Positions 5,282-9,466 of a stretch of DNA of 9,466 bases are shown here, one piece after another; the first letter of the stretch is position 1, and every line of letters begins with the position of its first letter. Origin of the DNA: DATLWR01 sp035576205. Its GTDB lineage: Bacteria; Pseudomonadota; Zetaproteobacteria; Mariprofundales; Mariprofundaceae. The notes below the pieces were generated by a model. It was not told the DNA's origin, searched no databases, and saw only the letters and a list, made by a program, of their open reading frames with translations. Made by a program: the position numbers and the translations under genes. The stretch spans positions 1 through 9,466 of the forward strand of contig DATLWR010000023.1 of the NCBI GenBank assembly GCA_035576205.1. The letters run 5' to 3'.

Positions 5282-6675
5282 GCAGGGTGGTCACCCGCTT
5301 TGCACCCAGCCCCACCGGACTGCTGCACCTCGGCAATGTCCGTACCGCTTTGCTCAGCTGGCTCTATGCGCACAAGCATGGCGGCCGTTTCCTGCTCCGA
5401 TTCGAGGACACCGATGCCGAGCGTTCGGAGGCGGAGTATATTGCCGCCATCCGGCAGGACCTGCTGTGGCTGGGGCTTGGCTGGGACGGCGAGGTGCTGT
5501 TCCAGTCAGCGCATGCCGACCGGCATCGGGAAGCGATGCGCAAGCTTGACGCCAAGGGCCTCGCTTATCGCTGTTTCTGTAGCGAAAACCAGCTGAATCT
5601 TGATCGCAAGCTTGCTGTATCGCGCGGCTTGCCGCCACGCTATGCCGGTCGCTGCCGACAGCTTTCCCGAGACGAGTCCGAGGCCCGGGCGGCCAGCGAG
5701 CCTTTCGTCTGGCGCCTGGCTATCCACGATGCCGCGGCATCCGGCGCCGATGTCGTGGTGCACGACCTGTTGCGCGGCGACGTGCAGTTCCTGTTACACG
5801 ATCTCGACGACCCGGTCGTAGTGCGCTCGGATGGCAGCTTCACTTTTTTACTGCCCAATGCCGTCGACGATGCGCTGGACGGTATCACGCACGCCCTCCG
5901 GGGTGACGATCACCTGACCAATACCGCCTACCAGGTCTGGCTGCTGAAACATCTGGGTTTCGCGCCGCCGGTCTACCTGCATCATGGTCTGCTTTTGGGT
6001 TCCGACGGTGCCAAGCTCTCCAAGCGTACCGGCAGCCACAGTGTCGCTCAGCTCAGAGCTGCCGGTCTGTTCCCCGAGGCGCTGGTACAGGCGATGGCTC
6101 GTCTCGGCCATCCGAATATCCCCGAAGAGCTTTCCGGCCTGGATGAGTTGGCCGAAGCTTTCGATGCGTCGCGGCTCTCCACCTCACCGGTGCGCTGGCA
6201 GGACGATGCGATGTGGCGCTGGCATACGAAGATCCTGCACGCCACGCCACCCGCAACGCTGGCACCGCTGCTGGCGCCCCACCTGCCGCCTGCCGATGCC
6301 GAGCGACTGGAGGCGGTGGCCGGGCTGATCGTCGGTAATCTCGAGCGCGTGGAGCAGGCGATGGAATTTGGGCGCCTCATCGATGCGACCGTGCTCGATT
6401 CGGTGGAGAGCTACGAGGTCGGCCGCGAGGCCGGCTGGGATTTTTTCGACGGGGCACTGAAGCTCTGGCAGCAGCGCAGCGATGCCGACTGGAAGGCGTG
6501 GAGTGCTGCGGTGAGTACGGCGACCGGCTGCAAGGGCAAAGCGCTATTCCTGCCACTTCGGGCTGCTCTGACCGGTGTTCTGCATGGCCCTGATATGGGC
6601 AGCGTGGTCGCCTTTCTCGGACGTGAGGGCGTGGCCGAACGGCTGGAGGACATGCTGGCAAGGGTGGCAGCATGA
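5278..6675 (+). CDS. gltX: Glutamyl-tRNA synthetase (class I), divergent type
   Basis: GltX charges tRNA(Glu), or in some lineages tRNA(Gln) with glutamate. The 465-residue length is near the usual 470. The Rossmann catalytic domain starts RFAPSPTGLLHLGN (class I HIGH-type motif, His17-Asn20) and includes LRFEDTD. KLSKR (246-250) is the KMSKS counterpart. The C-terminal half (about 310-465) is the helical anticodon-binding region. Zinc-type residues Cys99, Cys101, Tyr122 and Cys126 are present, but Gln128 stands where E. coli has His127. Residues 186-196 read GSFTFLLPNAV instead of the common PTYNF or PTYHL pattern, so the Tyr that contacts glutamate in the Thermus enzyme appears to be Phe190 here. 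This may be one of two GluRS copies. GAAGG (5266-5270), inside ftsB, is a good ribosome-binding site. ATGA overlaps link it to both ftsB and cysS. Confidence 0.95.
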   Translation: MSRVVTRFAPSPTGLLHLGNVRTALLSWLYAHKHGGRFLLRFEDTDAERSEAEYIAAIRQDLLWLGLGWDGEVLFQSAHADRHREAMRKLDAKGLAYRCFCSENQLNLDRKLAVSRGLPPRYAGRCRQLSRDESEARAASEPFVWRLAIHDAAASGADVVVHDLLRGDVQFLLHDLDDPVVVRSDGSFTFLLPNAVDDALDGITHALRGDDHLTNTAYQVWLLKHLGFAPPVYLHHGLLLGSDGAKLSKRTGSHSVAQLRAAGLFPEALVQAMARLGHPNIPEELSGLDELAEAFDASRLSTSPVRWQDDAMWRWHTKILHATPPATLAPLLAPHLPPADAERLEAVAGLIVGNLERVEQAMEFGRLIDATVLDSVESYEVGREAGWDFFDGALKLWQQRSDADWKAWSAAVSTATGCKGKALFLPLRAALTGVLHGPDMGSVVAFLGREGVAERLEDMLARVAA

Positions 6676-8033
6676 CATTGAAACTTTTCAACTCCCTGAG
6701 CCGACAGAAGGAATCGTTCGTGCCGCTTGAGCCCGGGCGCGTCGGGATGTACGTCTGCGGTGTGACCGTCTACGACCTCTGCCATGTCGGGCATGCTCGC
6801 GTCATGGTGGTATTCGACGTGATCTGCCGCTGGCTGAAGGCATCGGGGTATGACGTGACCTACGTGCGCAATTTCACCGACGTCGACGACAAGATCATCG
6901 CCCGCGCCAGCGAACGCGGTATCGGTATCGACCAGCTGACCGCCGAGATGATCGATGCCTTTTACGAGGATATGGATGCGCTTGGCTGCGAGCGGCCGAC
7001 GCTGGAGCCCCGGGCCACGGCGCACATGGCCGAAATGGTGGCGATGATCGAGGCGCTGGTTGCCAAGGGTTACGCCTATGTGGCCCCGTCGGGGGATGTG
7101 CTCTACTCGGTACGCAAGTTCGCCCCCTATGGCCAGCTCTCCGGCAAGAATATCGACGAACTGGAGGCGGGCAGTCGTGTCGCTGTTGATGCCGAGAAGC
7201 ACGATCCACTCGATTTCGTGCTGTGGAAGCGTGCCAAGCCAGGGGAGCCGGCCTGGAATTCGCCATGGGGCGAGGGTCGGCCAGGCTGGCATATCGAGTG
7301 TTCGGCGATGAGTTGCAAACATCTGGGCAACGCTTTCGATATCCACGGTGGCGGCATGGACCTCAAGTTCCCGCACCACGAGAACGAGATCGCGCAGGCG
7401 GTGGCAGCGACCGGCGAGGACTTCGCCCGCTACTGGTTGCACAATGGCTTCGTCAATATCAACGCCGAGAAGATGAGCAAGTCGCTGGGTAACTTCTTCA
7501 CCATCCGTGAAGTGCTGGCCCGCTTCCATCCGGAGGTGCTGCGCATGTTTATCCTCGGTACCCACTACCGCTCGCCGCTCGATTTTTCCGATGCTGCGCT
7601 CGAGGCAGCCAAGGCAGCGCTCGATCGCCTCTACGAGACGAAACGGCGTTTGCCGCCGGTGGCGGCCGGCAAGATTCCGGCTGCCTTTGCGGCGGCGATG
7701 GACGACGATTTCAATACTTCGGAGGCGCTGGCTGTGCTGTTCGAGCTTTCGCGCGCCATTAACAAGGGGCTCGATGCTGGTACGGATATGAGTCGTGAAA
7801 TCGGCAGCTTTCATGGTATGTGCGCGTTGCTCGGCATTGTGCAGATAGATGTCGATAGCTGGTTCCAGGGTGGCGATGCCGATGTGGCGCGCATCGAACA
7901 GCTGATCGCCGAGCGGGCCGAAGCGCGCAAGAATCGCGATTTTGCGCGTGCCGATGCGGTGCGCGATGAGCTTGCCGGCATGGGCATCGTGCTGGAAGAT
8001 GGCCCCAATGGCACAATCTGGAAAAAGGCATGA
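6672..8033 (+). CDS. cysS: Cysteinyl-tRNA synthetase
   Basis: CysS attaches cysteine to tRNA(Cys). It is a monomeric cytoplasmic class I enzyme that uses a bound zinc to select cysteine. The 453-residue product has the zinc ligands Cys29 (MYVCGVTVYD), Cys210 (GWHIECSAMS), His235 and Glu239 (FPHHENE), each one residue beyond the E. coli positions. It also has HVGHAR as the HIGH motif and KMSKS at 267-271. The helical C-terminal domain ends with ARADAVRDELAGMGIVLEDGPNGTIW, a typical CysRS tail. AGGG (6661-6664) lies 7 bases upstream of the ATG, inside gltX. The gene overlaps gltX and the following dehydrogenase by four bases each. All known catalytic and zinc residues are present. Confidence 0.99.
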   Translation: MTLKLFNSLSRQKESFVPLEPGRVGMYVCGVTVYDLCHVGHARVMVVFDVICRWLKASGYDVTYVRNFTDVDDKIIARASERGIGIDQLTAEMIDAFYEDMDALGCERPTLEPRATAHMAEMVAMIEALVAKGYAYVAPSGDVLYSVRKFAPYGQLSGKNIDELEAGSRVAVDAEKHDPLDFVLWKRAKPGEPAWNSPWGEGRPGWHIECSAMSCKHLGNAFDIHGGGMDLKFPHHENEIAQAVAATGEDFARYWLHNGFVNINAEKMSKSLGNFFTIREVLARFHPEVLRMFILGTHYRSPLDFSDAALEAAKAALDRLYETKRRLPPVAAGKIPAAFAAAMDDDFNTSEALAVLFELSRAINKGLDAGTDMSREIGSFHGMCALLGIVQIDVDSWFQGGDADVARIEQLIAERAEARKNRDFARADAVRDELAGMGIVLEDGPNGTIWKKA

Positions 8034-9316
8034 ATGAGGCTCGCGTCGGCGTCGTCGGGCTCGGCTATGTCGGCCTGCCGCTGGCTCTGGCCTTCGGCAG
8101 GAAATTTCCGACGTACGGATTCGATCTGGATGCCGGGAAGATCGAGGCCTACCGGCAGGGATGCGACCCGACCGGCGAGATGGAGCAAGAGAAGTTTGTC
8201 GCAGCGACCATGCTGCAGGTATCGACGGATCCTGCTGGACTGAAAGGATGCAACCGCATCGTCGTGGCCGTACCCACCCCTATCGACCACGCCCATCAAC
8301 CGGATTTGACGCCAGTGGTGAAGGCGAGCGAGACGGTGGGACGTAACCTGTCGAAGGGCACCATCGTGATTTTCGAATCGACGGTCTATCCGGGTGTTAC
8401 CGAAGAAATCTGCGTGCCGATCCTGGAGCGCGAGTCGGGTCTGAAATGCGGGCCGGATTTCAAGGTCGGCTATTCGCCGGAACGCATCAATCCGGGAGAT
8501 CGGGTACATACGCTGGAAAACATCGTGAAGATTGTCTCTGGCCAGGATGCGGAGTCGCTTGCGGCCGTGGCTTGGCTCTACGAGCAGGTCATCGATGCGG
8601 GCGTGCATCGGGCAGCATCGATCAAGGTCGCTGAGGCTGCGAAGGTGATCGAGAATACGCAGCGCGATGTGAACATCGCACTGATCAACGAACTGGCATT
8701 GATCTTCCACAAGCTCGGTATCGACACCATGCAAGTGCTGGAGGCGGCAGGAACGAAATGGAATTTCCTGCCGTTCCGGCCAGGGCTGGTGGGCGGCCAC
8801 TGCATCGGTGTCGATCCCTATTACCTGACGCACCGCGCCGAGATCGCCGGCTTCCGGCCGGAGGTAATCCAGGCGGCGCGGCGCATCAACGACGGCATGG
8901 GACGCTGGCTCGCCGAGCAGACGGTGGTGCAGATAATCCGTGCCGGTTGCAAGCCGCAGGGCGCACGTGTTGCGGTACTCGGTCTGACCTTCAAGGAGAA
9001 CTGCGCCGATCTGCGCAATACCAAGGTGGTCGACACCATCCGCGAACTGCAGAGTCTCGGTATCGAGGTAAGCGTGCACGACCCGGTCGCTTCGGCGGAG
9101 GAGGCGGCGTACGAGTACGGCTTGTCGTTGTGCGACTGGGATGCGCTGCACGACATGGATGCGGTGATCGTGGCCGTCGCCCATGAGGCATTCAGGAAGC
9201 TGGATACCGCAACGCTTGCTGGTATCTGCCGGGCGGGGGCGCCGGTGCTGGATGTGAAGTCGATTCTCGATGTGGATAAACTCCGGCAGGCGGGATTGCG
9301 GCTTTGGCGGCTGTGA
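8030..9316 (+). CDS. tviB: UDP-N-acetylhexosamine 6-dehydrogenase, TviB/WbpO type
   Basis: Enzymes of this group oxidise UDP-GlcNAc or UDP-GalNAc twice with NAD+ to the N-acetyl-hexosaminuronic acid used in O-antigen, capsule or exopolysaccharide. The 428-residue product has the NAD-binding Rossmann motif GLGYVG (10-15) and FESTVYPGVTEE. It also has YSPERINPGDRVHT, which resembles TviB/WbpO more than WbpA or UDP-glucose dehydrogenases. The central helix AEAAKVIENTQRDVNIA holds Lys205 and Asn209. The nucleophile Cys258 is in GGHCIGVDPYYL. The C-terminal nucleotide-sugar domain (about 315-415) has LGLTFKENCADLRNTK. The start ATG overlaps the cysS stop (ATGA). An ATG at 8034 is out of frame. The ribosome-binding site is weak (GGAA, 8020-8023). 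Substrate, GlcNAc or GalNAc, cannot be decided from sequence. It is the first polysaccharide gene after a run of housekeeping genes. Confidence 0.93.
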   Translation: MNEARVGVVGLGYVGLPLALAFGRKFPTYGFDLDAGKIEAYRQGCDPTGEMEQEKFVAATMLQVSTDPAGLKGCNRIVVAVPTPIDHAHQPDLTPVVKASETVGRNLSKGTIVIFESTVYPGVTEEICVPILERESGLKCGPDFKVGYSPERINPGDRVHTLENIVKIVSGQDAESLAAVAWLYEQVIDAGVHRAASIKVAEAAKVIENTQRDVNIALINELALIFHKLGIDTMQVLEAAGTKWNFLPFRPGLVGGHCIGVDPYYLTHRAEIAGFRPEVIQAARRINDGMGRWLAEQTVVQIIRAGCKPQGARVAVLGLTFKENCADLRNTKVVDTIRELQSLGIEVSVHDPVASAEEAAYEYGLSLCDWDALHDMDAVIVAVAHEAFRKLDTATLAGICRAGAPVLDVKSILDVDKLRQAGLRLWRL

Positions 9317-9334
9317 CAGTGAAATCAGGGTTTC

Positions 9335-9338
9335 GAGG
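9335..9338 (+). promoter_or_regulatory. Ribosome-binding site of cysC
   Basis: GAGG lies 6 bases before the ATG at 9345, within the 28-base gap after tviB. It supports that ATG over the adjacent in-frame TTG at 9342. Confidence 0.6.
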
Positions 9339-9344
9339 TTATTG

Positions 9345-9466
9345 ATGTCGGTTCGTAAGGGTTTCTGTTTGTGGTTCACCGGCCTGTCGGGTGCCGGCAA
9401 GAGTACGGTCAGCGGCGCGGTTCACCATGCCCTGCAGCAGCGCGGCATCACCAATGTCGAGCTGCT
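9345..9466 (+). CDS. cysC: Adenylylsulfate (APS) kinase, N-terminal part (3' end outside window)
   Basis: APS kinase phosphorylates adenosine 5'-phosphosulfate to PAPS, the form used for sulfate reduction or as sulfate donor to carbohydrates. Only 40 full codons are visible. They read MSVRKGFCLWFTGLSGAGKST, a P-loop (GLSGAGKST, residues 13-21) in the form characteristic of CysC, followed by a helix and the approach to the expected DGD motif, which is cut off at the window edge. The start lies close to the P-loop, so this looks like a stand-alone CysC and not the C-terminal half of a CysNC fusion. A fusion at its own C-terminus cannot be excluded. It is 28 bases after tviB and probably in the same operon, which hints at PAPS use near polysaccharide genes. 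Confidence 0.88.
   Translation, partial: MSVRKGFCLWFTGLSGAGKSTVSGAVHHALQQRGITNVEL

Noticed and set aside
6411..7814. 467-residue open frame on the - strand opposite gltX end and cysS
   Set aside because: Same reason: antisense to two certain genes, no domain recognised, and composition explained by the GC-rich third codon positions of cysS.
7811..9400. 529-residue open frame on the - strand opposite cysS end, tviB and cysC start
   Set aside because: It mirrors well-recognised + strand genes in GC-rich DNA, has no recognisable motif, and crosses gene borders. It is a codon-bias shadow.

Overview
This window is a GC-rich stretch of a Gram-negative, most likely proteobacterial, chromosome. The evidence is kdsA (KDO synthesis for lipopolysaccharide), an FtsB-type divisome protein, the long single-chain form of PurL, and the gene order pyrG-kdsA-eno-ftsB, which is common in Proteobacteria. 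I cannot name the genus. All nine genes lie on the + strand and coding density is very high. The largest gap is 124 bases, and I see no mobile element, CRISPR array, tRNA or rRNA.

Layout. Bases 2-1027 hold the 3' end of purL. Bases 1028-1151 are a T-rich gap with a possible promoter, a dyad, and a stable hairpin abutting pyrG. Bases 1152-4960 hold pyrG, kdsA and eno. Bases 4976-8033 hold ftsB, gltX and cysS. Bases 8030-9316 encode a TviB/WbpO-type UDP-N-acetylhexosamine dehydrogenase. From base 9345 the 5' end of cysC (APS kinase) runs off the window. Four of the gene junctions are the same 4-base ATGA start/stop overlap (pyrG/kdsA, ftsB/gltX, gltX/cysS, cysS/tviB). I see no convincing intrinsic terminator, so pyrG to cysC may form one long transcription unit.

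How the genes fit together. Enolase makes phosphoenolpyruvate, which KdsA condenses with arabinose 5-phosphate. CTP synthase makes the CTP used to activate KDO. This segment therefore joins central metabolism to envelope synthesis, with FtsB (division) and two class I aminoacyl-tRNA synthetases behind it. The last two genes (nucleotide-sugar dehydrogenase, APS kinase) suggest the start of a surface-polysaccharide or sulfate-activation region downstream.

I found no new multi-gene system. The points most worth a second look are the hairpin occupying the whole ribosome-binding region of pyrG, the hairpin in the purine-rich eno leader, the metal-dependent class of KdsA, the divergent glutamyl-tRNA synthetase, and the coupling of a polysaccharide gene to cysS.
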